The notes below the pieces were generated by a model that saw only the letters and a list, made by a program, of their open reading frames with translations, did no database searches and was not told the DNA's origin. The translations under genes and the position numbers were made by a program. A stretch of DNA of 64,000 bases, taken from Streptomyces albospinus (lineage in GTDB: Bacteria > Actinomycetota > Actinomycetes > Streptomycetales > Streptomycetaceae). Below, piece by piece: positions 33,313 to 42,929 of the stretch. Position 1 is the first letter of the stretch. Every line of letters begins with the position of its first letter. The stretch spans positions 155,171 to 219,170 of the forward strand of contig NZ_BMRP01000013.1 in the NCBI RefSeq assembly GCF_014648695.1. Direction: 5' to 3'.

Positions 33313-33770
33313 CGCAGCACGTTAAGTCGCAACGACGGCCCGCATCAGGGGAATTGGCGCGGACGGAGGATCCGGTCGTGGGCGTCGCCCGGTCGTGTGC
33401 AGCAGCGACGTGGATGGCCGCCGGGTGAGCGCCGATGTGTTCCTGGTGGAGCCCACGGTGTCCATCGACGAGCGGGGGCCGATCCGGTGGCCGCCGTGGG
33501 GCTTCGGGTCCGGTGAGTGAGTTCTGCGGCCGTGCCCGGCCCTTCGGCCCGCGTGTGGGACGGGTTGCTCCCCTCAGGTGGCCGGGCGTACGGCCCGTAG
33601 GGGGTCGACTTCGGGCGGCGCACGGCGGCGTGCGTCGGTGCCGGACGGTTCATCCGTGGGGCGAGCCATGGGGGTGAATGTCGCGCCGGTGAGTGTCGGC
33701 GCGGTGTGTGCACGACGGCCGCACTGCACCATGTGGGCTCGGCCGGAAGCGTCTGCTGGAGGAGAACGTC
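33313..33770. other. Intergenic region before membrane protein gene
   Basis: No recognised gene. A 41-codon plus-strand frame at 33395-33520 (GTG start, ending WGFGSGE) has a protein-like composition and could be a gene tail, but I cannot place it in a family. The last 40 bp supply the RBS GGAGGAG of the next gene. Confidence 0.35.
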
Positions 33771-34493
33771 ATGCCAACCACCGGCGGGGACCCGACCCGA
33801 GTGTTGCAGACGCCGCGTATCGCGGCGGTGGCCGGGATCGTCTCCGGGCTGCTGCTGGGCATCGCGATCCTGCTGGTGCGGCTGGCGGTGCCCGAGCACG
33901 CCGAGGACGCCGTCGACTGGATCCGCGCCACCTCCCAGCGGGACTTCCTCCGCACGGCGCTCGCCCTGCTGCCGTTCGCCGGGATCTTCTTCCTGTGGTT
34001 CATGGGCGCCGTCAGGGACTACGTCGGTGCGGGGGAGGACCGGTTCTTCGCCACGCTGTTCCTCGGCAGCGGGCTGCTGTTCGTGGCCATGCTCTTCGTC
34101 CTCGCGGCGGCGGCCGGCAGCCTGCTGGCGGTGACGGACGTGTCCTCCTCGCCGTCGGCGGGGCAGCTCGCGCTCTGGCAGTACGGGCGCCACCTCGTCC
34201 TCGCGCTGCTCACCAGCTACTCGACACGGATGGCTGCCGTGTTCGTCGTGTCCACCACGACCATCGGTCATCGGCTCGGCATCTTCCCCCGCTGGCTGGT
34301 CTGGCTCGGCTATCTCGTCGCGCTGGCGCTGCTCTTCGCCGTCGGCACCACGAGCCACTGCGAACTCGTCTTCCCGTTCTGGATGCTGGCCGTCAGCAGC
34401 CATGTCTTCGTGGTCACCCTGCGCCGCCACCGGTCCGGCGGGCGGGCCGGACAGGGGAGCCGGGAGGGCCGGACGGGCGGGGCAGGGCGGTAG
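33771..34493 (+). CDS. Multi-pass membrane protein, unknown function
   Basis: A 240-residue protein with about six helices (IAAVAGIVSGLLLGIAILLV, LALLPFAGIFFLWFMG, LLFVAMLFVLAAAAG, FVVSTTTIG, LVWLGYLVALALLFA, VFPFWMLAVSSHVFVV). Resembles hypothetical membrane proteins of actinobacteria with a VRDYVGAGEDRF motif after helix 2. Start ATG at 33771 follows GGAGGAGAAC, a strong RBS. Ends in a Gly/Arg-rich tail. Function not assignable. Confidence 0.8.
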   Translation: MPTTGGDPTRVLQTPRIAAVAGIVSGLLLGIAILLVRLAVPEHAEDAVDWIRATSQRDFLRTALALLPFAGIFFLWFMGAVRDYVGAGEDRFFATLFLGSGLLFVAMLFVLAAAAGSLLAVTDVSSSPSAGQLALWQYGRHLVLALLTSYSTRMAAVFVVSTTTIGHRLGIFPRWLVWLGYLVALALLFAVGTTSHCELVFPFWMLAVSSHVFVVTLRRHRSGGRAGQGSREGRTGGAGR

Positions 34494-34778
34494 GGGGCGG
34501 TGCGGTCGGGGGTGCTGGGCGGCTCCGTGTCGTCCCGCCGTGATGGCGGTTCCGGTCGCCCGCCCCCCCGTGATCGGGTTCTCGTCGCCCGTGATCGAGT
34601 TCCCGCCCGACCGTGATCGAGTGGCGGACCGGTGACGACCGCGCCGAGTGGGGTCCTCAGTGCTGCACGCCTCTGACCTGGGCGGGAGCCGGGAGCGGCG
34701 CCGGGGCCGGATTCGCTTTGGCGTGGCCGTCGGCGGGGGCGGAGAGTGGAGGTACGGCTCCCACAAGGCGGGATGATC

Positions 34779-36596
34779 ATGGATCGGTACCCACCCATCG
34801 CGGACCACGGCGTCGTCGGCGATCTCCAGACCGCTGCGCTGATCTCGTCGCAAGGGGTCTGCGACTGGTTCGCGGCGCCCCGGTTCGACTCGCCCAGCAT
34901 CTTCGCCGCACTGCTCGACCATGATCGCGGGGGCTATTTCCTGTTCGGGCCGGAGGATCCGGGCAGCATCTGCAAGCAGCTCTACTTCCCGGACACCGCG
35001 GTCCTGGTCACACGGTTCATGTCCCCCGACGGCGTCGGCGAAGTCTTCGACTGCATGCCACCGGACCGTACGGGGACACCGTCCGACCGGCACGTCCTGC
35101 TCCGCGGGGCGCGAGCGGTCCGGGGAACGGTGCACTTCGACCTGGAGTGCCGGCCGCGCTTCGACTACGGGCGGGCCGTCCACGAGCGCGACCTCGGGGA
35201 GGGCATCGCCACCTTCCGGGCACCGGGCACCACCGCACATCTGCAAACCACCTTTCCGTTGCAGCCCGACGGCACCGATGTGCGGGGCGCGGTCACGCTG
35301 CGCGCCGGCCAGGCGGCGGCGGCCGTCCTCACCGTCGGCGGGGCGGACGCGCCCGCCCCGCCGCCCGTGACACCGGACACGGTGGAGGAGCGGTTCTGGG
35401 AGGTCGTGGACTTCTGGCAGCACTGGGTGCGGACCTCCCGCTACCGGGGCCGGTGGCCGGGCGTGGTGCACCGCTCCGCGATCACGCTCAAACTCCTCAC
35501 CTACGCCCCCACGGGGGCACCGGTCGCCGCGGCGACCATGGGGCTGCCCGAGCAGGTGGGCGGCGAACGCAACTGGGACTACCGGTACACCTGGGTGCGC
35601 GACGGATCGCTGTCCGTGCGGGCCCTGCTCGATCTCGGATTCATCGAGGAGGCCGCGCAGTTCACCCGCTGGCTGGGGGACCGCCTGCAACCCCCGGAGG
35701 ACGACAGGAGCGAACCGCTCCAGATCATGTACCGGGTGGACGGGGACCCCGAGCTGTCGGAGGAGATCCTTCCGCACCTGGAGGGCTATCGGGGCTCGTA
35801 TCCGGTGCGGGCCGGGAACGCCGCCGCCGACCAGTTGCAGCTGGACATCTACGGGGAGGCGCTCTACGCCCTGTCGGAGGGGCGGGAGATCGCCATGCGG
35901 GCCGGCTACCACGGCTGGAAGAACCTGGCCCGGACACTGGACTGGCTCGCCGACTCCTGGGACCGCCCCGACGAAGGCGTCTGGGAGACGCGCGGCGGGC
36001 GCAAGGACTTCACCTTCAGCCGGATCATGTCCTGGGTGGCGTTCGACCGGGGGCTGCGCCTCGCTGCTGCCTACAGCCGCCCCGCCGATACCGTCCGGTG
36101 GACCGCCGCCCGCGACGCGATCATGGAACAGGTGATGCAGCGCGGCTGGAACGAGCAGGAACAGGCCCTCGTCCAGCACTACGGCGGCACGGTGCTCGAC
36201 GCGTCGCTGCTGCTCCTGCCGCGGGTGGGCTTCCTGGCCCCCCGGACGGAGAGCTGGCTGTCCACGATGGACGCGATGGAGCGGACCCTGGTGTCGGACA
36301 GCCTGGTCCACCGCTACGACCCCGCCGCGTCACCCGACGGCCTGCGCGGCTCCGAAGGCACCTTCAGCCTGTGCACCTTCCTCTACGTGGACGCCCTGGC
36401 CCGGGCCGGCCGGCTCCGCCTGGCGCGGTACGCCTTCGAGAAGATGCAGACCTACGCCAACCACGTCGGGCTGTTCGCCGAGGAAATCGGCCCCAGCGGC
36501 GAGCAGTTGGGCAACTTCCCGCAGGCGTTCACCCATCTGTCGCTCATCATGGCCGCCACCACCTTGGACGACGCCCTCGACCGGCAGCGTGACTGA
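34779..36596 (+). CDS. Glycoside hydrolase family 15 protein (glucoamylase/trehalase-like)
   Basis: A 605-residue GH15 enzyme. N-terminal beta-sandwich (PPIADHGVVGDLQTAALIS, GVCDWFAAPRFDSPS) precedes the (alpha/alpha)6 barrel with WDYRYTWVRDGSLSVRALL (general-acid region), LDIYGEALYAL and the C-terminal FSLCTFLYVDALARAG. Members act as trehalases or glucoamylases; in actinobacteria the trehalase-like type is frequent. No signal peptide, so cytoplasmic. ATGs at 34773 and 34779 are both possible; the second gives better spacing from AAGGCGGG. It stands alone between a membrane protein gene and P450 cluster B. Confidence 0.9.
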   Translation: MDRYPPIADHGVVGDLQTAALISSQGVCDWFAAPRFDSPSIFAALLDHDRGGYFLFGPEDPGSICKQLYFPDTAVLVTRFMSPDGVGEVFDCMPPDRTGTPSDRHVLLRGARAVRGTVHFDLECRPRFDYGRAVHERDLGEGIATFRAPGTTAHLQTTFPLQPDGTDVRGAVTLRAGQAAAAVLTVGGADAPAPPPVTPDTVEERFWEVVDFWQHWVRTSRYRGRWPGVVHRSAITLKLLTYAPTGAPVAAATMGLPEQVGGERNWDYRYTWVRDGSLSVRALLDLGFIEEAAQFTRWLGDRLQPPEDDRSEPLQIMYRVDGDPELSEEILPHLEGYRGSYPVRAGNAAADQLQLDIYGEALYALSEGREIAMRAGYHGWKNLARTLDWLADSWDRPDEGVWETRGGRKDFTFSRIMSWVAFDRGLRLAAAYSRPADTVRWTAARDAIMEQVMQRGWNEQEQALVQHYGGTVLDASLLLLPRVGFLAPRTESWLSTMDAMERTLVSDSLVHRYDPAASPDGLRGSEGTFSLCTFLYVDALARAGRLRLARYAFEKMQTYANHVGLFAEEIGPSGEQLGNFPQAFTHLSLIMAATTLDDALDRQRD

Positions 36597-36649
36597 CTGA
36601 CTGACCGAACGACCGGCGGCCCGGCCCGGCCCGGCAGGACGGATCGGGC

Positions 36650-37885
36650 TCAGTCCGTGACCCCGCTGATCGCGATCGGCAGGTGCCGGGGGCCGCGCAG
36701 GACGGCGTTCTGCCGGTAGGGGGGCGGGTCCTCGACCAGGCTCGGGCCGTTGAGCCGGCGGACGAGCGCGGTCAGCGCGAGCTGCGCCTCCAGCCGGGCG
36801 AGGGGCGCGCCGAAGCAGTTGTGCAGGCCGTGGCCGAAGCCCAGGTGCTGGTTGTCGGGCCGGTCGGGGATGAAGCGGTCGGGGTCGGTGAACCGCTGGG
36901 GGTCCCGGCTGCCGGAGGCCACCATGAGGTAGAGGGAGGCGCCCTTCGGGATGATGGTCCCGTCGATGTCGATATCGGCCAGCGTCGTGCGCTGCGGCAG
37001 CATCTGCACCGGAGGCTCGAACCGCAGCAGCTCCTCGACGAGCGGGACGGCCAGACCGGGCTCGGTGCGCAGCCGCTGGAGGACGTCGGGGTTCCGCAGC
37101 AGCGTGAGCATCCCGTTGGTGATGAGGTTGACCGTGGTCTCGTGGCCGGCGATCAGCAGCAGCGCCGCGGTGGTGATGATCTCCACCGGTGACATCTGCC
37201 CGTCCGGTCCGTGTTCCGTGGCCATCGCGGTGAGCATGTCGTCGCGGGGCGACCGTCGGCGCTCCTCGATGAGACCGGCGAGATAGGCGGCCAGTTCGCC
37301 CCTGGCCCGCCGGACGCCCTGGACCTGCGCCTCGCGCTCCTCGGCCGTACCGACCGGGTCGAGACCGGCGGCGATGGTGTCGGCCCACTCGTGGAAGTGC
37401 GACTCGTCCTCGCGCGGGACGCCCAGGATCCGGCAGATCACGGTGACCGGGAAGGGGTAGGAGAAGTCGTCGACGAGGTCGATGGTGTCCCGCCCGCGCA
37501 GACCGTCGACGAGCCCGGAGACGATCTCCTCCAGTTCGCCGTGCATGTCGAACACCCGGCGCGGGGTGTGCGGCGGACCGAACGGCCGCATGCTCAGCCG
37601 GCGCAGCCGGTCGTGCTCCGGCGGGTCGAGCCGGATGAAGGCCGGCGGCAGGTTCGGGTCGTGCTCCTGACCGCCGGCCTTGGCCGCCTCGGGGGTCAGA
37701 TTGCGGAGGTCGGAGCTGATCCGCGGGTCGTGCAGCAGCCCCTTGATCTCCCAGTAGGTGCTGACCAGATAGGGCCCCGACTCGTCGCGGACCACCGGCG
37801 TCCTGCGGAGTTCGGCATAGAGCGGGTACGGGTCGGGGCGGTTGGCGTAGTCGGTGATCCGGTGCAGGAGTGCGACGGACGTCAT
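36650..37885 (-). CDS. Cytochrome P450 (cluster B)
   Basis: A 411-residue P450. I-helix ALLLIAGHETTVNLITNG, ExxR in EELLRFEPPVQ, heme loop FGHGLHNCFGAPLARLEA with Cys357. Closely related to the cluster A enzyme: both have YANRPDPYPLY-type N-termini, DIxGTxIPxGA before the meander and a PPPYR.NA.LRGP ending. It is last in an operon with a ferredoxin and a FAD reductase, 55 bp behind the reductase. No dedicated regulator is adjacent. Substrate unknown; the duplication suggests related but distinct substrates. Confidence 0.93.
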   Translation of the reverse strand: MTSVALLHRITDYANRPDPYPLYAELRRTPVVRDESGPYLVSTYWEIKGLLHDPRISSDLRNLTPEAAKAGGQEHDPNLPPAFIRLDPPEHDRLRRLSMRPFGPPHTPRRVFDMHGELEEIVSGLVDGLRGRDTIDLVDDFSYPFPVTVICRILGVPREDESHFHEWADTIAAGLDPVGTAEEREAQVQGVRRARGELAAYLAGLIEERRRSPRDDMLTAMATEHGPDGQMSPVEIITTAALLLIAGHETTVNLITNGMLTLLRNPDVLQRLRTEPGLAVPLVEELLRFEPPVQMLPQRTTLADIDIDGTIIPKGASLYLMVASGSRDPQRFTDPDRFIPDRPDNQHLGFGHGLHNCFGAPLARLEAQLALTALVRRLNGPSLVEDPPPYRQNAVLRGPRHLPIAISGVTD

Positions 37886-37940
37886 GGCGGAATCCTTCCG
37901 AGGTGCTGCGGCCGGGGGCGTCCGTGCCGGTGTGCCCGGG

Positions 37941-39335
37941 TCAGGCGCGTCGGGGGGTGAACGAGATGCGGCGGTCGGTCGGTGAGTGCCCGCTGAGGGT
38001 GATGGTGGGCCCGTGGCTGGGAAGCGAGGGGTCCGGGAATCCGGCCGGCACCGGCTGGAGCCCTTCGGTGCGCCGGTCGACCGTGGTGAACTCGGGCGGG
38101 AACGGCGCGGCCTGCTCGATCTGCCGCTCGTAGAAGTCGAGCCACTTCGCCTGGTCGAAGGTGACGGCGGCGATGACGCGTCCCTGATAGCCGTAGGCCG
38201 CGGTGAAGCGCTGTTCGGCGAGCGAGCCCTGGGTGACCATGATCTGCTCGCCCATCGGCGGCACGCCGACGGACTTGATGTTCACCCCGAACTGGGCGGA
38301 CCAGAAGGACGGCATCCACAGGTGCGGCCGGCGGTCCGCGCTGCCGCTGACCATGTTGTGGGCCGCGGTCTCGGCCTGTGCGACGGCGTTGCCCCAGTGC
38401 TCCAGGGAGAGGAACTGGTAGCCGAAGAGCGGGTGCGGGGACCGGGCGACGTCACCGGCCACGAAGACGTCGTCGGTGACGATGCCGCGTACGTCGAAGG
38501 CCCGGCACCCCGCGTCGCAGGCGATGCCGCGCGGACCGGCGCCCAGACCGGAGTCCGCGAGCCATTCGGTGTTGCGGGTCGCGCCGAGCGCGATGACGAC
38601 CACGTCCGCCTCGACCGCGGTGCCGTCCGAGAAGTGGGCCTTTCGCACCCGGCCGGCGGAGTCCCCCTCCAGCCCGGTGACCTGTACACCGCACCGCAGA
38701 TCGACACCGTGCGCGCGCTGGAGTTCCGCGGCCACCTCACCGACCACACCGCCGAGCGCCCCTACGAGGGGAGCCGGTCCGCGTTCGGCAACGGTGACCG
38801 GCAGGCCCCGTTCCCGGCAGGCGGAGGCGATCTCCGAGCCGGTGAAGCCGGCCCCGATCACCAGCACCCGGCGCGGACCGGCCGTCAGCCGGTGGTGCAG
38901 CCGGACCGCGTCGTCCCGGGTACGCAGCACGCAGACCCCGTCGAGGTCGGCTTCCAGCTCGTGCGGCCACGGACGGGCGCGGACCCCGGTGGTGATCAGC
39001 AGCCGGTCGTAGTCGATCGCGTCGCCGTCGGCGAGCTGCACCCGCCTGGCCGCCAGATCCAGTCCGGTGGCCGCCGCACCGAGCCGCCACTGTGCGTCGA
39101 TCGGGCGCCGCCTCGCCAACAGCGTGTGGTCGGCGGGCACCTTGCCCAGCAGGACCTGCTTGGACAGCGGCGGCCGGTCGTACGGATCGTGGGGTTCGTC
39201 GCCGACCATGGTCAGCGTGCCCTGGAACCCTTCGGCGCGCAGCGCCTCGGCGGCCCGCAGGCCGGCCAGGGAGGCACCGACGACAACGATGCGCCCCTCG
39301 CGCCGGAACGTCTCCAGGTAGCCGTCAACCGACAC
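37941..39335 (-). CDS. NAD(P)H:ferredoxin reductase, FAD-dependent (cluster B)
   Basis: A 464-residue flavoprotein paralogous to the cluster A reductase. FAD motif IVVVGASLAGLRAAEALRAE near residue 16, NAD(P) motif VLVIGAGFTGSEIASACRE near 150, FAD block DVFVAGDVARSPHP near 300, and the C-terminal FWSAQFGVNIKSVG. Shares with cluster A the extended tail after PFPPEF. The start is GTG at 39335 and overlaps the ferredoxin stop by 11 bp, indicating coupling. Delivers electrons to the adjacent ferredoxin and P450. Confidence 0.92.
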   Translation of the reverse strand: MSVDGYLETFRREGRIVVVGASLAGLRAAEALRAEGFQGTLTMVGDEPHDPYDRPPLSKQVLLGKVPADHTLLARRRPIDAQWRLGAAATGLDLAARRVQLADGDAIDYDRLLITTGVRARPWPHELEADLDGVCVLRTRDDAVRLHHRLTAGPRRVLVIGAGFTGSEIASACRERGLPVTVAERGPAPLVGALGGVVGEVAAELQRAHGVDLRCGVQVTGLEGDSAGRVRKAHFSDGTAVEADVVVIALGATRNTEWLADSGLGAGPRGIACDAGCRAFDVRGIVTDDVFVAGDVARSPHPLFGYQFLSLEHWGNAVAQAETAAHNMVSGSADRRPHLWMPSFWSAQFGVNIKSVGVPPMGEQIMVTQGSLAEQRFTAAYGYQGRVIAAVTFDQAKWLDFYERQIEQAAPFPPEFTTVDRRTEGLQPVPAGFPDPSLPSHGPTITLSGHSPTDRRISFTPRRA

Positions 39336-39561
39336 GGGACGCACCCGCCTTACCGTCAGCCGCGCCCAGGTCCTCGTAGTCGAGGGTGATGGCCTTGACG
39401 GGGCAGGCGTCGGCCGCCTTCCGCACGTTCTCCCGCTGCGCGTCATCGGCGAGCGGGTCGTACATCAGCGCTTCGTCGCCGTGCATGGTGAACACGTCCG
39501 GGGCGAGGAAGGCACACTGGGCATACCCCTGGCATCGGTTGAGATCGACGACAAGCCTCAT
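39325..39561 (-). CDS. [3Fe-4S] ferredoxin (cluster B)
   Basis: A 78-residue ferredoxin: MRLVVDLNRCQGYAQC gives the first two ligands (C-x5-C) and DACPVKAITLDYED the third, the [3Fe-4S] pattern of P450 partners. FLAPDVF..HGDEALMYD between them parallels the cluster A copy. The ATG at 39561 follows GGAGAGTTC. First gene of the B operon. Compared with A it lacks a divergent TetR gene, so its control must differ. Confidence 0.92.
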   Translation of the reverse strand: MRLVVDLNRCQGYAQCAFLAPDVFTMHGDEALMYDPLADDAQRENVRKAADACPVKAITLDYEDLGAADGKAGASRVG

Positions 39562-39823
39562 GAACTCTCCGCTCCTCCGCGACGCGACGTGGTCATGGGC
39601 ACGGCCGCTGAGCGCGCCAGCGTGCGACCCCATGAGGTCCGGCCCCGTTTCAGGATGGCGAGGCCCCGGGGACAGGCGCACGTCACGCGGTGCGTCGGGG
39701 TGATGCACGAGATGCGGGAACGGCCGGGAAGGCCGGGGGAGGCCGGAGCGGAACGGGAGAGCCTTCCGTCGCCGTGTGGATGGGGCGCGCCGCCACGCAC
39801 CGAACCGGGTGCGGAACGCGACA

Positions 39824-39880
39824 GGGCCCCTCACTCGGTGGGCGTCCCTCCGGCGCATACGGCGCGTCACGAGGGGGCCC
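39824..39880 (-). terminator. Possible hairpin in the ferredoxin/SDR intergenic region
   Basis: GGGCCCCTC at 39824 and GAGGGGGCCC at 39871 can pair around a 38-nt loop. It lies downstream of the broken SDR gene and upstream of ferredoxin B. The rest of 39562-39928 shows no gene that I can support. Confidence 0.35.
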
Positions 39881-39928
39881 GGCCACCACCTCGGCCGGAC
39901 CCGGCGTTGCGTCGTGGGCCGGCCGCCG

Positions 39929-40533
39929 TCACCGGTGCCAGAGATAGCGTCCGAGGCTCCGTTTCAGCGGCGGCGGCGTGATGGGCAGGAGGGCGTTCAC
40001 GGCCTTGTAGGGAGCGCCGGGCACGCAACGCGCTTTCCCGCGGCGACGGCCTTGAGACCGGCGGCGGCGACCTCGTCCGCCGCCAGCCAGAAGAAGCCCG
40101 GTACGGGGGCGGGACCCAAGGCGTTCACCGCGAAGTACTCGGTCTTGGTCAAGCCCGGCAGGAGGACGGTGACATGGATGCCCGAACCGCGGTTCTCGAT
40201 GGCAAGGTCCCCGGAGAAATGGGTGAGGAACGCCTTGGTCGCGGCGTAGGTGGCGCGGGACGGCGACGGGAACTCGCCTGTCAGGGAAGAGATGTTGAGG
40301 ATTCCGCCCCGCCCTGCCATCCGCATCTGCGGCAGGGCGGACCGGGTGAGCCGCACCACCGCTTCGTTGTTCAGCCGGAGCGTGGTTTCCTCCCGGTCCA
40401 TGGGGAGGTTGGCGAAGACTCCGGCTGCTCCGGAACCGGCGTTGTTGACCAGCAACTCGACCGGTTCGGCCGCATCGGTGAGGCGGGCTTCCACCTGCGC
40501 CCGTTGTGCGGAGTCGGTCAGGTCGGCCGCCAT
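39929..40533 (-). pseudogene. Short-chain dehydrogenase/reductase, truncated and frameshifted
   Basis: The frame from 40533 holds SDR landmarks LLVNNAGSG (NNAG motif), NISSLTGE, and YAATKAF (YxxxK active site). The N-terminal TGxxxGxG cofactor loop and about 60 residues before it are missing, although an ATG with AGGGGAG upstream exists. Near 40030 the frame shifts: the family ending PGAPYKAVNALLP..LGRYLWHR continues in another frame to 39929. The gene therefore looks inactive. An alternative is a sequencing error for the shift, but it would not restore the N-terminus. Confidence 0.75.
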
Positions 40534-40995
40534 ACGCGATCTCCCCTGTCAGAAGGCGCGCGGACATCCACGCTCGCGAGCAGGCGAACCGGCCGACGCG
40601 GCGTGTTCGGGGAATACGTCAGTCAGAAACCGTACCGCTCACAAGGCCGCGCGCGACAGGGTGCACGGGTTCACGGGGCGTCCGGAGTCCCATCCTTGAG
40701 GCCGCGTCACGTCGCCGCCCGAGCGGATCCGGCCGCGATGCCGCTCACTGCGGACGACCGGATCCTCGCCCCCCTCCGGATCGCAGCGGTCTTCGCTCCG
40801 GCAGTTCCGGGGCGGCGGGTCCGGAGCCGTGACGGGCGGTCGGCGGGGGCGTCGTGCGGCGGTGGCGGCAAAGACGGGCCATACCCACCGTTCCCTGGTT
40901 GTTCATGTGCCGGATCCCGGTGCTACACGCGGTCCGGTTCATCATGAGCGCGCCATTCCACCCCCCTCCGGTACTCACGACATCAGGGGAGACCT
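40534..40995. other. Intergenic region before phosphodiesterase gene
   Basis: No gene supported. The minus-strand part upstream of the SDR fragment carries no cofactor-loop sequence, confirming the truncation. The end holds the RBS AGGGGAGACCT for the next gene. Confidence 0.4.
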
Positions 40996-42651
40996 GTGAC
41001 CCGCCGCTCCATCCGACTGGCTGCCGCGCTCTGCGCGGCCGGCACCCTCGCGGGCGTGACCATCGCCCAGGCATCCGCCTCCGATGAGGCCGCCGCGCAC
41101 CACAAGGCCGCCGCTCGGCACGTCCTGCTGGTTTCCGCCGACGGCCTGCACCAGTCGGACCTGGCCTGGTACATCGCCCAGCACCCGCAGTCGGCCCTGG
41201 CCCGCCTGGTGCACGGCGGTGTGCAGTACACGCACGCCAGGACCACCACGCCCTCGGACTCCTTCCCCGGCATGACCGCCCAGGTCACCGGCGGCGGACC
41301 GGGCACCACCGGCGTCTACTACGACGACACCTACGACCACGCCCTGCTCCCGGCCAGCACCACGCACTGCCAGGGCGTCAAGCCCGGAGTGGAGGTGGAC
41401 CTCACCGAGGACCTGGACAAGAACAAGGAGTCCCTCGACGCGGGGCAGGGCCTCAAGGGCCTGCCGGGCAGCATCCTCCAGATGACCGGTCAGCCGCAGA
41501 ACCTGCTGGACCCGAGCAAGCTCCCGGTCGACCCGAAGACCTGCAAGCCGGTCTACCCGCACTCCTACCTCCAGGTGAACTCCGTCTTCGAGGTCGCCCG
41601 TCAGGCCGGTCTGCGGACCGCGTGGTCGGACAAGCACGCGGCCTACGACATCCTCAGCGGCCCGTCCGGCACCGGGATCCAGGACCTGTTCGCCCCGGAG
41701 ATCAACAGCGCCGCCCCCGGCTACAAGGCGGGCGGTGACTGGACCAGCGACAACAAGGCCACCGAGCAGTACGACCACTACAAGACGCAGGCCGTCCTCA
41801 ACGAGATCGACGGCTACGACCACAGCCGCACCCACAAGGTCGGCACCCCGGCGATCTTCGGCCTGAACTTCCAGTCGGTCTCCACCGCCCAGAAGCTGCC
41901 GTCCTCCGACGGCCTCAAGGGTGGCTACACGGCGAAGAACGTGCCCGGCCCGCTGCTGGCCAGGAATCTGGACTTCGTCAACGGCGAAGTCGCCTCGCTG
42001 GTCAAGGAGATCAAGGACCGGCACCTGGAGTCCAGCACCACCATCGTGCTGTCCTCCAAGCACGGCCAGTCACCGACCGACCCGGCCGCCCTGAACCGTG
42101 TGGACGACGGCCCGTTGCTCGACGGGCTCAACGCCGCCTGGAAGAAGCTGCACCCGAAGGCCGGCGACCTCGTGGCGCACTCCGTGGACGACGACGGCAT
42201 GCTGCTGTGGCTCAACGACCGTTCCCAGGAGGCCACCGAGTTCGCGAAGAAGTACCTGCTGGCGCAGCACGGCAACGGTACCGACATCGACACCAGGCCC
42301 AAGGCGTTCACCCGCGGCGGCCTGAGCACGGTCTACGCCGGCAAGGCCGCGGCCGAGTACTTCGGCGTCGAGCCCGGGGACGCCCGGGTCCCCGACGTCT
42401 TCGGTATCGCCCAGTACGGCGTCGTCTACACCGGCGGCACCAAGAAGATCGCCGAGCACGGCGGCGCCCACGCCGACGACCTCGACGTCCCGCTGGTCGT
42501 CTCCGGCGCGGCCACCCCGTCCGGCGTCCGCACCGCGGCGCCGGTCCGGACCGCACAGATCGCGCCCACGATCCTGGCGCTGCTCGGCCTCGACCCGCAG
42601 CAACTCCAGGCCGTGCAGCGCGAGCACACCGCGGTGCTGCCGGTCCGCTGA
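40996..42651 (+). CDS. Secreted alkaline-phosphatase-superfamily phosphodiesterase
   Basis: A 551-residue exported protein. Signal peptide MTRRSIRLAAALCAAGTLAG with cleavage near ASASD (about residue 30). Mature core is the type I phosphodiesterase/nucleotide pyrophosphatase fold: LLVSADGLHQSDL (metal Asp), TTTPSDSFPGMTAQVTGG (Thr/Ser nucleophile region), TTIVLSSKHGQSPTDP and HGGAHADDLDVPLVVSG (metal-binding DD/H block). The GTG start follows AGGGGAGACCT. It is monocistronic, with a strong terminator after it. Likely scavenges phosphate from an extracellular ester; substrate not determinable. Confidence 0.88.
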   Translation: MTRRSIRLAAALCAAGTLAGVTIAQASASDEAAAHHKAAARHVLLVSADGLHQSDLAWYIAQHPQSALARLVHGGVQYTHARTTTPSDSFPGMTAQVTGGGPGTTGVYYDDTYDHALLPASTTHCQGVKPGVEVDLTEDLDKNKESLDAGQGLKGLPGSILQMTGQPQNLLDPSKLPVDPKTCKPVYPHSYLQVNSVFEVARQAGLRTAWSDKHAAYDILSGPSGTGIQDLFAPEINSAAPGYKAGGDWTSDNKATEQYDHYKTQAVLNEIDGYDHSRTHKVGTPAIFGLNFQSVSTAQKLPSSDGLKGGYTAKNVPGPLLARNLDFVNGEVASLVKEIKDRHLESSTTIVLSSKHGQSPTDPAALNRVDDGPLLDGLNAAWKKLHPKAGDLVAHSVDDDGMLLWLNDRSQEATEFAKKYLLAQHGNGTDIDTRPKAFTRGGLSTVYAGKAAAEYFGVEPGDARVPDVFGIAQYGVVYTGGTKKIAEHGGAHADDLDVPLVVSGAATPSGVRTAAPVRTAQIAPTILALLGLDPQQLQAVQREHTAVLPVR

Positions 42652-42676
42652 CCGGCCGACCGCCGGGCGACCGAGC

Positions 42677-42710
42677 CAGGGGCCGCGCACCGTTCGGTGC
42701 GCGGCCCCTG
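42677..42710 (+). terminator. Terminator of phosphodiesterase gene
   Basis: Perfect 16-bp inverted repeat CAGGGGCCGCGCACCG / CGGTGCGCGGCCCCTG with a 2-nt centre (tetraloop GTTC when folded), 25 bp after the stop codon. Confidence 0.85.
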
Positions 42711-42828
42711 TGGCGTTGGTGGCGTCCTCCGTCCTGGTCGCCGGGAAGGAACCGGACCCTGAACTCCCCCGGGCCGAGGGGGTGGTGGTGCCGTCACCGT
42801 CCCGCCCGGCGACTTTACCGTGCGAACT

Positions 42829-42857
42829 ATGTCGACATCAAGTATCTTGACGTCGAG
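42829..42857. promoter_or_regulatory. Paired palindromes upstream of MFS gene
   Basis: ATGTCGACAT (42829-42838) is a perfect palindrome and CTTGACGTCGAG (42846-42857) a near-perfect one; centres lie about 18 bp apart, 75-100 bp before the MFS start. They look like operator half-pairs of a MarR- or LysR-type regulator. Confidence 0.4.
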
Positions 42858-42929
42858 CGAATTCTCGCGGCAAGGTTCCCCTGTCGGGCGTCGGGCACGG
42901 CGCGGAAACGGGAGGGGCAGGGCCACATC

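Noticed and set aside
33345..36311. A 988-codon open frame on the minus strand opposite the GH15 gene and the membrane protein gene
   Set aside because: It is the GC-rich shadow of the two plus-strand genes; its translation is low-complexity Arg/Pro/His-rich, without any domain.
36590..36615. TGAC tetranucleotide run after the GH15 stop codon
   Set aside because: Three to four copies only, probably slippage at the stop codon; no evidence for function.
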